Shown: one piece after another, positions 54,046-63,305 of the stretch | Layout of the letters: each line of letters opens with the position of its first letter | Position numbering within the stretch: position 1 is the stretch's first letter | DNA from: an uncultured Algibacter sp. | Lineage (GTDB): Bacteria > Bacteroidota > Bacteroidia > Flavobacteriales > Flavobacteriaceae | Direction: 5' to 3' | Length of the DNA stretch: 64,000 bases | Assembly: GCA_947502405.1 (NCBI GenBank) | Contig: CANMZT010000006.1 | Span: 1 to 64,000, forward strand | Position numbers and translations under genes: made by a program | The notes under the pieces: generated by a model | Database searches by the model: none | Told to the model about the DNA's origin: nothing | Seen by the model: the letters and a program-made list of their open reading frames with translations, nothing else

Positions 54046-55449
54046 TTACTTTTTTACTTTAACAGGTATTAAGTTAGCTGCAATTTCTTCATCTTTAGTT
54101 GAAAACTTAATAGTTAATGCTACAAAAGCAGTTATCATTACAATAACACCAATAATAAAATAACCACTAGATACCGCTGCTGCTGATGCCGCCGATTGTG
54201 CTGCATTAATTGCTGTTTCGCCTAAACCTTCACTTGCAACAATAGCCACTTTTTCTGCCGTTGCAGATTGGGATTTTAATAACATTGCTGCTAAAAATGC
54301 ACCTACATTACCCCCTGCCCCTACTATGCCAGAAACTGAGCCTATTGCTTTTTTATTTATAAATGGCACTACCGAAAAGGTTGCTCCTTCTGCCATTTGT
54401 ACTGATAAACTAAATAAGATTAAAAACACAATACCTACGTAAATACTTGTTGCCGTTGAAAACGTCATTAACATTGTGGCTTGAACTGCTAAAATTCCAG
54501 CTAAGAATAGTACGCGACCTCTTAACCCTTTTAATTTCCCAAATTTATCTCCAAAAAAACCACCTAAGGTTCTTGCAAAAATGTTCATCAACGCAAATGA
54601 CAATACTACATTACCCGCTGTAACCCTTTCTAACTGAAACGTATTTTGTAAGTAATCGTCCATAGTACCGTAAACCGTTAATTCTATTCCGAAACATGCG
54701 GCATAAACCAAAAATAAAATCCAAGTTCTATAATCTTTTATCACAGTTAAAAACCCAACCTTATCCTTTTTGGTTTCAATCATTTCTCCCGAAGCACGCA
54801 AGTCTTTAAAATTTCCTTGAGGGGTATCTTGCGTAAAAAAGTAGTATACCAAGCCCATTAAAAAACAAACAATACCAGCAATAACCATAGAGTATCTCCA
54901 AGCTTCAGCTTCGGCGATACCAAAACCCACTACAGCTGCTGCTATTAATGGCATACCTAAGCGATTAGCACCACCACCCAGATTACCCCACCCAGCTGAA
55001 GTTGCATTTGCAGTACCCACAATATTTGGTGCAAACATTAATGAGGTGTGTACTTGTGTAATTACGAAAGAAGCGCCTATAAAACCTATAAACAATCTAC
55101 ATACTAAAAATTGTGTAGGTGTTTGTACTAAACCACATAATACTACTGGAATTGCTCCAAGCATTAACAACCATGTGTAGCATAATCTAGGACCGTATTT
55201 ATCACATAGTTTTCCAACGAGTAAACGTGCAAAAACAGTTCCTGAAACTGCTAAAATTATAGAGTTCCATTTCTGGTCAGGCGTTAACCCTAAATCTTTA
55301 ACAACATCTGGCATAAACGGCACAATACCAAACCATGAGAAAAAACATAGAAAGAATGATATAGCCGTTATCCAAAATGTACGTATGGGTAAACTTTTAA
55401 GATTGAATAATTTTAATGTGGTGGATTTAGTTTGTGTTGTAGTATTCAT
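54046..55449 (-). CDS. narK: Nitrate/nitrite MFS transporter (NarK/NasA family)
   Basis: This 467-residue membrane protein has 12 hydrophobic helices and the nitrate/nitrite porter signatures: TSAGWGNLGGGANRLGMPLI (first NNP motif) and GSVSGIVGAGGNVGAFL (second), and ARLLVGKLCDKYGPRLCY as the MFS loop. It brings nitrate into the cell for the downstream reductases. It has a palindrome-linked promoter shared with nirB. An Ala-rich extension (about 395-425, ESATAEKVAIVASEGLGETA) lies between the last helices, which is unusual for the family. Uptake rather than nitrite export is suggested by the assimilatory context. Confidence 0.93.
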   Translation of the reverse strand: MNTTTQTKSTTLKLFNLKSLPIRTFWITAISFFLCFFSWFGIVPFMPDVVKDLGLTPDQKWNSIILAVSGTVFARLLVGKLCDKYGPRLCYTWLLMLGAIPVVLCGLVQTPTQFLVCRLFIGFIGASFVITQVHTSLMFAPNIVGTANATSAGWGNLGGGANRLGMPLIAAAVVGFGIAEAEAWRYSMVIAGIVCFLMGLVYYFFTQDTPQGNFKDLRASGEMIETKKDKVGFLTVIKDYRTWILFLVYAACFGIELTVYGTMDDYLQNTFQLERVTAGNVVLSFALMNIFARTLGGFFGDKFGKLKGLRGRVLFLAGILAVQATMLMTFSTATSIYVGIVFLILFSLSVQMAEGATFSVVPFINKKAIGSVSGIVGAGGNVGAFLAAMLLKSQSATAEKVAIVASEGLGETAINAAQSAASAAAVSSGYFIIGVIVMITAFVALTIKFSTKDEEIAANLIPVKVKK

Positions 55450-55470
55450 AATTAAGTACTTTTATACGTA

Positions 55471-55491
55471 CAAATCTACGTATTAATACTT
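55471..55491 (-). promoter_or_regulatory. narK promoter: palindrome directly against the -7 box
   Basis: On the minus strand the palindrome AAGTATTAATACGT (55491-55478) runs straight into the -7 box TAGATTTG (55478-55471). The arrangement matches that of nirB at 18 of 21 bases. A second half site (acgtattaat) lies at 55511-55520. No TTG -33 box is evident, which suggests activator dependence. Confidence 0.7.
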
Positions 55492-55753
55492 AATTTTGAT
55501 GTTAAATTTTACGTATTAATTGAAAAATGCGAGGTTGATAATTTTGAAGTAAGGATTTTGTGGATTTGGTAAAATGATGGAGATTATTGTTGGCTTTTAT
55601 TAGGATTAGTGAATGAATAAAACTGAGAGTTATTTAATTATTTGTTCGTGGTATAGAAACATTTATGTAAGTATTTAACTATATTTGAGGATAGACAAAA
55701 TGGGGAAACACAATTTTGTTTATTCTACTATTGTATTCAATTAAAACAGAAAA
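55492..55753. other. Divergent gap between narK and the HEPN-like gene
   Basis: This gap of about 260 bp contains a further acgtattaat half site (55511-55520) on the narK side and a tatatttg -7 box (55680-55687) on the plus strand for the gene at 55754. I see no other gene. Confidence 0.4.
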
Positions 55754-56626
55754 ATGGAAGTTTTTGGAGATAAATTATTTAACGCTATTTCTTATACTAG
55801 GTCATTGCTTTTCACGGAAGGAGAATTAGCTAATCTAACAGTAATCGCCAACAATAAATTCATTTCCGTAATTGAGGAAGAAGGAGAAGAAACAATAAGT
55901 ATAGACCATCCTGTAGGTTGGAGAGCTGATGACACACCTATAAACTCAACAAATACTTACACCAAAGAGGAACTTATAAATAGATATAAATTTATGAGTG
56001 AAACTAAACTTCCTCTCGATGGAATTTATAGATTAGTCACTATTACAGAAACACTCTTGAATTTTATTTTCAAAATTGTCCTTATTGAATTTCCTACTAA
56101 AATACCAAGCAAGAAAAAAGTTGATGTTTCTGTTGCTTTAGGTGCTGATTCAATTGAATCCATTAAAATTGGAATTGTTGATATTATATTAAATGAAATA
56201 GCTTACAAATCTCCAAAAGAATATGCTGAAGAGTTTAATAAATATGTCGGCATTAACTTATTGGAAAATCCAATTTTCCATAAATATATTGAGTTAAAAG
56301 CAACACGAGATATCCATATTCACAATGCAGGAACTGCGAACGATATTTATATAAATAAAGCTGGTCAACTTGCGAGAGTTAAATCTGGCAACTACTTGCC
56401 AGTGTCAGTACAGTACTTTTTACAGTCTTATGAAGCTTGTTTACAATTAACAGAGATTTTAGAGTCCGAATTAAATAAAATATGGCCAAGTGCAAAATAT
56501 CAGGAGCATAAGAATAATATCAATACCAAAGGAAAAGAAAAGGTAATTGAAGAAAATGTTGACCAAGTAATTGAAGAATCACAAAAGAAAGTAGCTGACT
56601 CAAATGAAACATCGACTGAAAAATAA
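55754..56626 (+). CDS. HEPN-like protein of unknown function
   Basis: This 290-residue, mostly helical protein carries R185-D-I-H-I-H190-N191, which fits the R-x4-H(N) signature of HEPN nucleases; the segment sits in a helix after FHKYIELKAT. The last 40 residues are Lys/Glu-rich and disordered. The gene is on the opposite strand to all neighbours and splits the nitrate locus between narK and the NarL-like regulator. It has its own -7 box. A HEPN protein would usually be an RNA-cutting toxin or defence effector; no nucleotidyltransferase (MNT) antitoxin or other partner gene is adjacent. The motif match is mine and needs structural confirmation. Confidence 0.45.
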   Translation: MEVFGDKLFNAISYTRSLLFTEGELANLTVIANNKFISVIEEEGEETISIDHPVGWRADDTPINSTNTYTKEELINRYKFMSETKLPLDGIYRLVTITETLLNFIFKIVLIEFPTKIPSKKKVDVSVALGADSIESIKIGIVDIILNEIAYKSPKEYAEEFNKYVGINLLENPIFHKYIELKATRDIHIHNAGTANDIYINKAGQLARVKSGNYLPVSVQYFLQSYEACLQLTEILESELNKIWPSAKYQEHKNNINTKGKEKVIEENVDQVIEESQKKVADSNETSTEK

Positions 56627-56664
56627 AAAACTATAACAAAAAAGAATCGATTAAAAACACTTAA

Positions 56665-57330
56665 TTAAACCAACCCAAACTCCTTAGCCTTATCGGTCAA
56701 TTCTTTTAAATTAGACACCTCTAATTTTTTCATCAAATTAAAACGGTGTACTTCAGCAGTACGCTTGCTTATTTTAAGTTCCTCGGCGATATCTTTATTG
56801 TTTTTTAGTTCTAAAACCAAGTCTAAAATTTGCTTTTCACGTTTGGTAAGATTGAACGGATCTACTTTGGGTACAGGCTTTGGTGCTACTGCGACGTTAG
56901 TATTACCATTCACAAAATTATTCATGATAATTGCCGAAATATCTCCTGTGAAATATTTACCTCCAGAAGCTACTTTATTTAGGGCTTTTATAAATTCTTC
57001 TTTACTAGCTCCTTTTAATAAATAACCATCTGCACCGGCTTGAATGGCTTGCACTACGTATTCTTCAGAGTCATGCATAGAAAGCACTAAAGTTTTAACA
57101 TCAGAGCCAGATTTGTTGATTTCTGCAACCACCTCGATACCCGTCATTTCTGGCATTCTAATATCAACTATTAGCACATGAGGTTTATTTTCACTAATAA
57201 CCTCTAGAGCCTCTTTTCCGTTGGACGCTTCATCAATAACTTCAATTCCAGTTTGGTCTTCAAGTAATGCTCTAATACCGTCTCTTACTAGAATATGATC
57301 GTCAGCAAGTACTACGTTGATTTTATCCAT
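56665..57330 (-). CDS. NarL/FixJ-type response regulator
   Basis: This 221-residue protein has a receiver domain with D10-D11 and phosphoacceptor D56 (VLIVDIRMPEMTG), the conserved T/S and K residues (LVLSMHD, LLKGASKE), a Pro/Val-rich linker and a LuxR-type HTH (LTKREKQILDLVLELKNNKD, IAEELKISKRTAEVHRFNLMK). It is the natural partner of the NarX-like kinase at 57846. It probably controls the nitrate/nitrite genes and may bind the shared palindrome. It lies 50 bp after the RidA-family gene. A TATTTTTG box (57356-57349) lies 19 bp before the start. Confidence 0.93.
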   Translation of the reverse strand: MDKINVVLADDHILVRDGIRALLEDQTGIEVIDEASNGKEALEVISENKPHVLIVDIRMPEMTGIEVVAEINKSGSDVKTLVLSMHDSEEYVVQAIQAGADGYLLKGASKEEFIKALNKVASGGKYFTGDISAIIMNNFVNGNTNVAVAPKPVPKVDPFNLTKREKQILDLVLELKNNKDIAEELKISKRTAEVHRFNLMKKLEVSNLKELTDKAKEFGLV

Positions 57331-57379
57331 AAATTAAAAATATAAGTACAAAAATAACAAATTAAGTAAAACTACGTAT

Positions 57380-57760
57380 TTAAGATTTTAAGGCTGTAAC
57401 CTGAATTTCAATTTTCATCTTATCATCAGCTAAACTAGCAGCAAACATAGTAGCAGCAGGTTTAATATTACCTAAGTGTTTTTGAAGTACTGGCCAGCAA
57501 TTTTCAAAATCTGAAGCATTTGGTAAAATGTATGTTATTCTAACTATATCTGATAAACTAGATTCTGCCTGCTCTAGTGTATTTTTAATATTAATAAAGC
57601 ATTGCTCTGCTTGTTCTACAACATCGTCGCTTATCGTCATAGTTTCATAGTTATATCCAGTGGTTCCAGACACAAATACCCAATCTCCTTGTACTACAGC
57701 TCTTGAATATCCTATTTTCTCTTCAAATGAAGACCCTGTACTTATTAATTTTCTTTTCAT
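57380..57760 (-). CDS. RidA-family (Rid/YjgF/UK114) protein
   Basis: This 126-residue protein has the Rid family fold: SSFEEKIGYSRAVVQGDWVF, VSGTTGYNYETMTISDDVVE, QAEQCFINIKNTLEQAESSL and ATMFAASLADDKMKIEIQVT. RidA proper hydrolyses enamine/imine intermediates using an Arg near residue 105; here the matching position reads AATMFAAS without that Arg (PAATMFAAS versus typical PARxxV), so it belongs to another Rid subfamily, and deaminase activity is doubtful. It sits between the sensor kinase and its regulator, which is unusual and may indicate a linked nitrogen-metabolism function. Confidence 0.85.
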   Translation of the reverse strand: MKRKLISTGSSFEEKIGYSRAVVQGDWVFVSGTTGYNYETMTISDDVVEQAEQCFINIKNTLEQAESSLSDIVRITYILPNASDFENCWPVLQKHLGNIKPAATMFAASLADDKMKIEIQVTALKS

Positions 57761-57845
57761 GATATATTTTTTAATCTATGTCTGGTCAAGGGTAGTCGAG
57801 ACCTATAAAATATGAACCTCTAAACTGAACTCGAGGGAGCAACAT

Positions 57846-59660
57846 CTAATTCAAAGGAATATTTAAAGTAACCCGCGTCCCTTTTCCTGCTTCGGAAGTT
57901 AAAAATAATCGACCATCAATATATTTAATACGCTCTTGCATAAAGGTCATTCCCATACCTCCATCTCCAGTTTTCACTTTTTTTACTTTATTAGGATTAA
58001 AGCCCTTACCATTATCATCTATTACAATACTTAACATGGTTTTACTGTGCGATAAAGACACTATAATATGAGTAGACTCAGCGTATTTTATAGCGTTATT
58101 AATTGCTTCTTGTACTATTCTATATATATTAATTTCAGACAGCGAATCTAGTCTTTGATTAAAATCGGTTTTATTAAAAAGTACAATTTCTTTAGCTGTT
58201 AACCTACCTAACTCATGTGTTAATTTAGTTAATGCTGGTGCTATACCATGATCTGTTAATTCTGGTGGTGCTAAATTAAATGTTGCTGTTCTTACCCCTT
58301 TAATGATATCTGCCGTCAATTCTTTTAAATGCTCAATTTTAGCAGTAGCTTTCGCTATATCTTTAGTATCAATACTTTCTAGATTATACTTTAGCCCCGT
58401 TAACATTTGCCCTATACCGTCATGCACATCTTTAGCAATACGATTTTGTTCCTTTTCTTGGTTTTCAATTATCTTACTAGAAATGATTTTTTGTTGATTC
58501 ATTTTCTCTTCGAAACTCCTTTCTGTAAGTCTATCTATTTCTAATTGTGCTACCTTACGTTCTGTAATTTCTGAGGCTATAATAAGTAATTCAGCTTTCT
58601 CCTCTATGGGACTGTATGGAATAACAGCCATTTCCAACCATACATCTCTTCCGTCTTTACAAGTAGCTTTAACTTCTCCTTGCCATCCAGTTTTTTTATG
58701 TTTTGTTATAATATCTTCAATAATTTCTTGCTCGGTATCAATGGAGGATAATACATTCCAAAACAACGCATTATCATTAAACTTTGTAAACTTAAACAAC
58801 CTTGAAAACTTGTTCCCCATATGAACCAAACTACCACTAGGCAAAATACGTGCAAATAGCAAGGTATCATCCATAGCACGACTTAAAGCACTTAGTTCTT
58901 GTATAGATTTCTCTTTAGCTTTACTTAATTCATCTGCATCAAAAGCCATTTTTTTTGCACGCTTCTCAGCAAACAACAACTCAGCTAATGTATATCGCAC
59001 AGACTTAGCCGCAGGCCAAAAAATAAATAGAAATTCGCCTAAAAGAATTACCAAAGTTAAGACGGTCAACCAAAACTCCAACTTACGCAACCATGCCACT
59101 TTTTCCTCAGCTTCTTTATCGTATTGGTTTACAATAGCATCCATCTGAGTTAAAAAACCCGCTTCAAGTCTTTTTACCGTTTCAATATCATTTATGTAAC
59201 TAGATAGTGGTAATACAGGAACATTTTCAATTTTTTCAATGATAGAGTTTGAAGCAGTAGCAATGGTATCGAAAACGGGATTTAAAACCTTAAATTTTTT
59301 AATTACCTCAACACTATTCTTCCTAGGTAAGCTTAAACTATCATTACCATTTTGTAATGCATGATGAGAGAATTCCCAAAGAGCCAAGGTCTGCTTTAAA
59401 TCATCCTTTATCAATAATTTATTTTGCAAACTTGAAGTAGTATTTAGCAATAACACATCTTTAGCCAACTTCTGACTTAACATACGTTGCCTACCTGCAA
59501 TATTTATAACTCTAGAATCACTTTCTTGACCACTTAAATGGGTACGAATTAAGATTTGACTTATGATAACAGAAAGAGCTATAGTACTAAAACCGATAAT
59601 GTACAAGCGGCGCAGTTTATCAAAAGTCCTTTGGTCTAATGAATTGCCGTTTTGTGCCAT
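57846..59660 (-). CDS. NarX-like sensor histidine kinase (PilJ/P-box sensor, PAS, HisKA_3)
   Basis: This 604-residue membrane kinase has TM1 (about 19-38), then a periplasmic helical sensor with VINIAGRQRMLSQKLAKDVL (51-70), which is the PilJ/P-box-type element of nitrate-sensing kinases, and TM2 (about 200-222). A cytoplasmic PAS domain (about 260-370) with FTKFNDNALFWNVLSSIDTE and WLEMAVIPYSP follows. The HisKA_3 dimerisation domain has NRIAKDVHDGIGQ with H413, and the ATPase domain has IVQEAINNAIKYAE, DDNGKGF and GGMGMTFMQERI. It is predicted to sense nitrate or nitrite outside the inner membrane and phosphorylate the NarL-type regulator. Confidence 0.9.
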   Translation of the reverse strand: MAQNGNSLDQRTFDKLRRLYIIGFSTIALSVIISQILIRTHLSGQESDSRVINIAGRQRMLSQKLAKDVLLLNTTSSLQNKLLIKDDLKQTLALWEFSHHALQNGNDSLSLPRKNSVEVIKKFKVLNPVFDTIATASNSIIEKIENVPVLPLSSYINDIETVKRLEAGFLTQMDAIVNQYDKEAEEKVAWLRKLEFWLTVLTLVILLGEFLFIFWPAAKSVRYTLAELLFAEKRAKKMAFDADELSKAKEKSIQELSALSRAMDDTLLFARILPSGSLVHMGNKFSRLFKFTKFNDNALFWNVLSSIDTEQEIIEDIITKHKKTGWQGEVKATCKDGRDVWLEMAVIPYSPIEEKAELLIIASEITERKVAQLEIDRLTERSFEEKMNQQKIISSKIIENQEKEQNRIAKDVHDGIGQMLTGLKYNLESIDTKDIAKATAKIEHLKELTADIIKGVRTATFNLAPPELTDHGIAPALTKLTHELGRLTAKEIVLFNKTDFNQRLDSLSEINIYRIVQEAINNAIKYAESTHIIVSLSHSKTMLSIVIDDNGKGFNPNKVKKVKTGDGGMGMTFMQERIKYIDGRLFLTSEAGKGTRVTLNIPLN

Positions 59661-59672
59661 ATTTCAAAAAGT

Positions 59673-60257
59673 TTAAGCTATAGCTTGCTTTACCAGAGCC
59701 AATGATTTTTCTGAAAAATTAAGCTTTAAAGCTTCTTGTTGTCCTTCTTCAGACATTTTAACCCAAGTTTTTTGGAGAATATCAATTACTTTTTCATCGG
59801 GATGTTTTTCAGCAAATTCTTCAAAATAATAATCTAAAAACACCAAACAGATAGTATCTTCTAAAGCTTGAGATTCTTCGTTTTTCTTAATAAGTTTCTT
59901 TAGTATTATTTTTCTAATTCTGTCATCAAATTGCTCATCATACCCTACTTGCTTTAATATTTCAGATGTTAAATCTGCATGCATCTTCTTAAGTGTTTCA
60001 CGCCATTTCAAATATCCAACTCTGTCCATAGGGTATTCATCACGAGGAATTTTCCATCTACAAATATGTTGCGCACGAGCTGCAATTTGTAATGCCTTAG
60101 AAGCGTCTGGTTTAAATTGCAACAACTTTCGTGTCATTCTTTGAGAATACAAAAGCTCTTTAGGGTATTCAATACCAGCAACTTGATAGGTATTTATATC
60201 TTCAGAATTTGCCTTATCAATAAGTGCAATAGCGGTTTCAAAACGAGTTGGTTTCAT
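59673..60257 (-). CDS. DUF4202 family protein
   Basis: This 194-residue soluble helical protein matches DUF4202: FETAIALIDKANSEDINTYQ at the start, LQIAARAQHICRWKIPRDEY (with the conserved His/Arg and an HD-like character), MDRVGYLKWRETLKKMHADL, and LEDTICLVFLDYYFEEFAEK. It is regularly found near nitrite-reductase genes in Bacteroidota and Proteobacteria. The function is unknown; a hydrolase or regulator of nitrogen assimilation is possible. It lies 89 bp after nirD and 12 bp before the sensor kinase gene. Confidence 0.88.
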   Translation of the reverse strand: MKPTRFETAIALIDKANSEDINTYQVAGIEYPKELLYSQRMTRKLLQFKPDASKALQIAARAQHICRWKIPRDEYPMDRVGYLKWRETLKKMHADLTSEILKQVGYDEQFDDRIRKIILKKLIKKNEESQALEDTICLVFLDYYFEEFAEKHPDEKVIDILQKTWVKMSEEGQQEALKLNFSEKSLALVKQAIA

Positions 60258-60346
60258 ACAGTTCTGTTAGTTTTAACACTGTAGCCAATATACAGAATTA
60301 CTTTTTCAAATTTGAAGAGAATTTTAGATTTTATTTAAAGTTAATT

Positions 60347-60724
60347 CTATTCATCAAAGCCAATATAAACGAAACCTTCCTCCACTTTTACAGGGTAAAC
60401 AGCAATGGCATTTAAATCTGAGTTTAAATTCTCTCCTGTTTCCAAGGAAAATGTTTTTTTATGTAATGGACAAGCCACTTTTGGAATACCTTTATCATCT
60501 CCGATCATACCTCTACTTAAAACCATTTCCATTTTATGCGGACAAAGATTTTGGCATGCATACCATTTATTTAATCTAGTAAAATTAAAAACAGCAATTT
60601 GCTTGTCCTTATATTTCACGCATGCACCACCATCCTTAGGGAAATCGTTAATTGACGCTGCTTTAAACCAAACTTTAACGTTTGCAACTTCGGTAGCTTT
60701 GTATTTATCTAGAATTGTTTCCAT
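60347..60724 (-). CDS. nirD: Nitrite reductase [NAD(P)H] small subunit
   Basis: This 125-residue Rieske-like subunit partners with NirB in reducing nitrite to ammonia. It retains possible [2Fe-2S] ligands C61-x-H63 and C85-x2-H88, although the spacing of 21 residues is longer than in classical Rieske proteins, and flanking regions FTRLNKWYACQNL and KTFSLETGENL are typical of NirD. It starts 26 bp after nirB, cotranscribed. The start ATG at 60724 is well placed. Confidence 0.95.
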   Translation of the reverse strand: METILDKYKATEVANVKVWFKAASINDFPKDGGACVKYKDKQIAVFNFTRLNKWYACQNLCPHKMEMVLSRGMIGDDKGIPKVACPLHKKTFSLETGENLNSDLNAIAVYPVKVEEGFVYIGFDE

Positions 60725-60750
60725 CTTGTTTTAATTTGTATTACTGTTAA

Positions 60751-63267
60751 TTACACCCAAGGTTCTGGCATTTTCTGGTCTCTCATTGGTACAAAAACCA
60801 AATTATCATCCTCTTCTTCACTATTTACAAAATGATTGAAACGTTTCATCATTTCTGGGTCGTTAACCGCTTGAGTCCACTCACATTCAAACCTATTTAC
60901 TAAAGTTTGCATTTCTTTTTCAAGATCTTCTGCTATACCTAATTTATCCTCGATAATAACTTCTTTCAAGTAATCCAAACCACCTTCTAATCGTTCTTGC
61001 CATGCGGCAGTACGTTGCAATGGTTTTGCAGTTCTCATGTAGAACATTAAATATCTATCTAAATATTTTATAACCGTTTCGTTATCAATTTGTTCAGCAA
61101 ACAACTCAGCATGTCTTGGGTTAGCACCACCGTTTCCTCCAACATATAAATTCCATCCACCTTCAACAGCAATTAATCCAAAATCTTTACCGCGTGCTTC
61201 GGCACATTCTCGAATACATCCTGATACACCTCCTTTTATTTTATGTGGTGCTCGTATACCTCTGTAACGGTTTTCTAATTCAATACCAAAACTTACACTC
61301 TCATCCATACCGTAACGACACCATGTAGAGCCCACACAGGTTTTCACTGTCCTTAACGATTTTCCATAAGCATGTCCACTCTCAAAACCATGACTGATTA
61401 ATTCTTTCCAAATTAAAGGGAGTTGACTTAAGGTAGCTCCAAATAAATCGATACGTACACCACCTGTAACTTTAGTGTATAAATCGTATTTCTTAGCAAT
61501 TTGCCCTAAAGCAATTAGCTTATCTGGTGTTATTTCTCCACCTGGAACACGTGGTACAACAGAATACGTACCATTACGCTGAATATTTGCTAAAAATCTA
61601 TCGTTAGAATCTTGGATAGCATACTCTTTGTTAGCCGTATCTGCATGAATCGTTGCCATTAACGAAGCCACTAACGGTTTACATAATTCACAACCATGAC
61701 CACCATTTCCGTGATTATCTAATACTTCATTAAATTTTGTATAGCCCTTTACTTGAATTATTTTATATAAATCTTGTCTGTTAAGATCAAAATGCTCACA
61801 AACCGAATCTTTAACTTCAATACCTAAAGATTTAAGTGTGGCATTTGTTAAATCAGCCACCATAGGTTTACAACCTCCACAACCTGTACCTGCTTTTGTA
61901 CAACTAACTACACCTGCTAAATCTGATGCTTCTTCATTCTCAATAACCCCGCAAATCTGTCCTTTGGTTACACTTTCACAAGAACAAATTTGTGCTTCAT
62001 CTGGTAAATCCATAACATCACCCAGTAAAGCACCACCTTCACTTGCTGGCAATATTAATTGTGCAGGATCTTCAGGGATTTTCATACCATTAAGATACAC
62101 TTGGTGTAACATACTATAATCAGCCGCATCTCCAACTAAAATACCGCCTAATAGTGATTTGCCATCAAGACTAACATTAATTCTTTTATATAAATGCTGT
62201 GTTTTATTTTCAAAAATAATGGAATGTCCTTTTGATGCTGGCATAAAAGGCTCTCCAAAGCTCGCTACATCAACACCAATTAGTTTTAATTTAGTAGACA
62301 TGTCAATATCTGCAGGCATTACTTTATCTGTATTACCAAGTATTTGATGCACCGCAACATCTGCCATATCATATCCTGGAGCAACCAATCCATATATCAT
62401 TTGGTTGTATAATGCTATTTCACCAATGGCATAAATATTATTATCTGAGGTTTTCATAGTATTATCTACCACAATACCACCACGTACACCAACTTCCAAT
62501 CCACATGCCCTAGCAAGTTCATCTCTGGGTCTAATTCCCGCAGAAACAATAAGCATATCAACATCTAAAGTATCGTCTTCACCAAACTCCATCCCTGTAA
62601 TCTTACCATCACCTAAAATTTGATTGGTAGCTTTACTTAAATGGATATTTAGACCAATAGACTCAAGTTTTAATTTTAAAACTTGAGAACTTCTAGAATC
62701 TAATTGCCTTGGCATTAGCTTAGGAGCAAACTCAACAATATGAGGCTCTAAGCCCATGTCTAATACAGCTTTACCTGCCTCTAAACCTAACAAACCACCA
62801 CCAAGAACTGCGGCTTTACCATCTGGTTTTTCAGCATTAATTTTGGCTGCATAAGCTAGCATACCTTCTAGATCTTCAATAGTTCTGTAAACAAATACAC
62901 CCTCTTTTTCAACCCCCTTAATTGGAGGCACGAAAGGCGAAGATCCTGTGGCTAGCACTAAATAATCATATGAAAACTCGCGGTCTTTTGCAGTGGTAAT
63001 GGTTTTTGCAGTTCTATTAATATCTGCCACGCGTTCATCAACCACTAAATCAATACCATGTTCTGCGTACCAAGATGCAGGTGCCATTTCTAAGGCTTTT
63101 GCATTCTGGCTTTCAAAAAACTCACTAAGATGCACTCTATCATATGCTGGTCTTGGCTCTTCACCAAAAACGATAACTTTAAAATCTTTGCTTGCTTCAT
63201 TGGCTACAAATTTTTCACAAAATTTATAACCTACCATGCCGTTTCCAACTACTATGATATTTTTCAT
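60751..63267 (-). CDS. nirB: Nitrite reductase [NAD(P)H] large subunit
   Basis: I use the ATG at 63267 (MKNIIVVGNGMVGYKFCEKF), giving 838 residues, since the conserved Rossmann start follows at once. The enzyme reduces nitrite to ammonium with NADH. It has the FAD/NAD(P) domains (VVGNGMVG; AVLGGGLLGLEAGKAVLDMG), two BFD-like [2Fe-2S] domains (ICSCESVTKGQICG, TGCGGCKP; GGHGCELCKP), a ferredoxin-like half and the siroheme/[4Fe-4S] site C644-x5-C650 ... C684-x3-C688. The promoter carries the shared palindrome. It is first in the operon nirB-nirD-DUF4202-sensor kinase. Confidence 0.97.
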   Translation of the reverse strand: MKNIIVVGNGMVGYKFCEKFVANEASKDFKVIVFGEEPRPAYDRVHLSEFFESQNAKALEMAPASWYAEHGIDLVVDERVADINRTAKTITTAKDREFSYDYLVLATGSSPFVPPIKGVEKEGVFVYRTIEDLEGMLAYAAKINAEKPDGKAAVLGGGLLGLEAGKAVLDMGLEPHIVEFAPKLMPRQLDSRSSQVLKLKLESIGLNIHLSKATNQILGDGKITGMEFGEDDTLDVDMLIVSAGIRPRDELARACGLEVGVRGGIVVDNTMKTSDNNIYAIGEIALYNQMIYGLVAPGYDMADVAVHQILGNTDKVMPADIDMSTKLKLIGVDVASFGEPFMPASKGHSIIFENKTQHLYKRINVSLDGKSLLGGILVGDAADYSMLHQVYLNGMKIPEDPAQLILPASEGGALLGDVMDLPDEAQICSCESVTKGQICGVIENEEASDLAGVVSCTKAGTGCGGCKPMVADLTNATLKSLGIEVKDSVCEHFDLNRQDLYKIIQVKGYTKFNEVLDNHGNGGHGCELCKPLVASLMATIHADTANKEYAIQDSNDRFLANIQRNGTYSVVPRVPGGEITPDKLIALGQIAKKYDLYTKVTGGVRIDLFGATLSQLPLIWKELISHGFESGHAYGKSLRTVKTCVGSTWCRYGMDESVSFGIELENRYRGIRAPHKIKGGVSGCIRECAEARGKDFGLIAVEGGWNLYVGGNGGANPRHAELFAEQIDNETVIKYLDRYLMFYMRTAKPLQRTAAWQERLEGGLDYLKEVIIEDKLGIAEDLEKEMQTLVNRFECEWTQAVNDPEMMKRFNHFVNSEEEDDNLVFVPMRDQKMPEPWV

Positions 63268-63284
63268 AATTACGTATTTAAACA

Positions 63285-63305
63285 CAAAACTAAGTATTTA
63301 TACTT
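63285..63305 (-). promoter_or_regulatory. nirB promoter: palindrome directly against the -7 box
   Basis: On the minus strand AAGTATAAATACTT (63305-63292) runs into TAGTTTTG (63292-63285), 18 bp before the nirB ATG. It matches narK in the same positions, differing at only three bases. A tacgtattta half site (63271-63280) lies between promoter and ATG. Confidence 0.7.
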
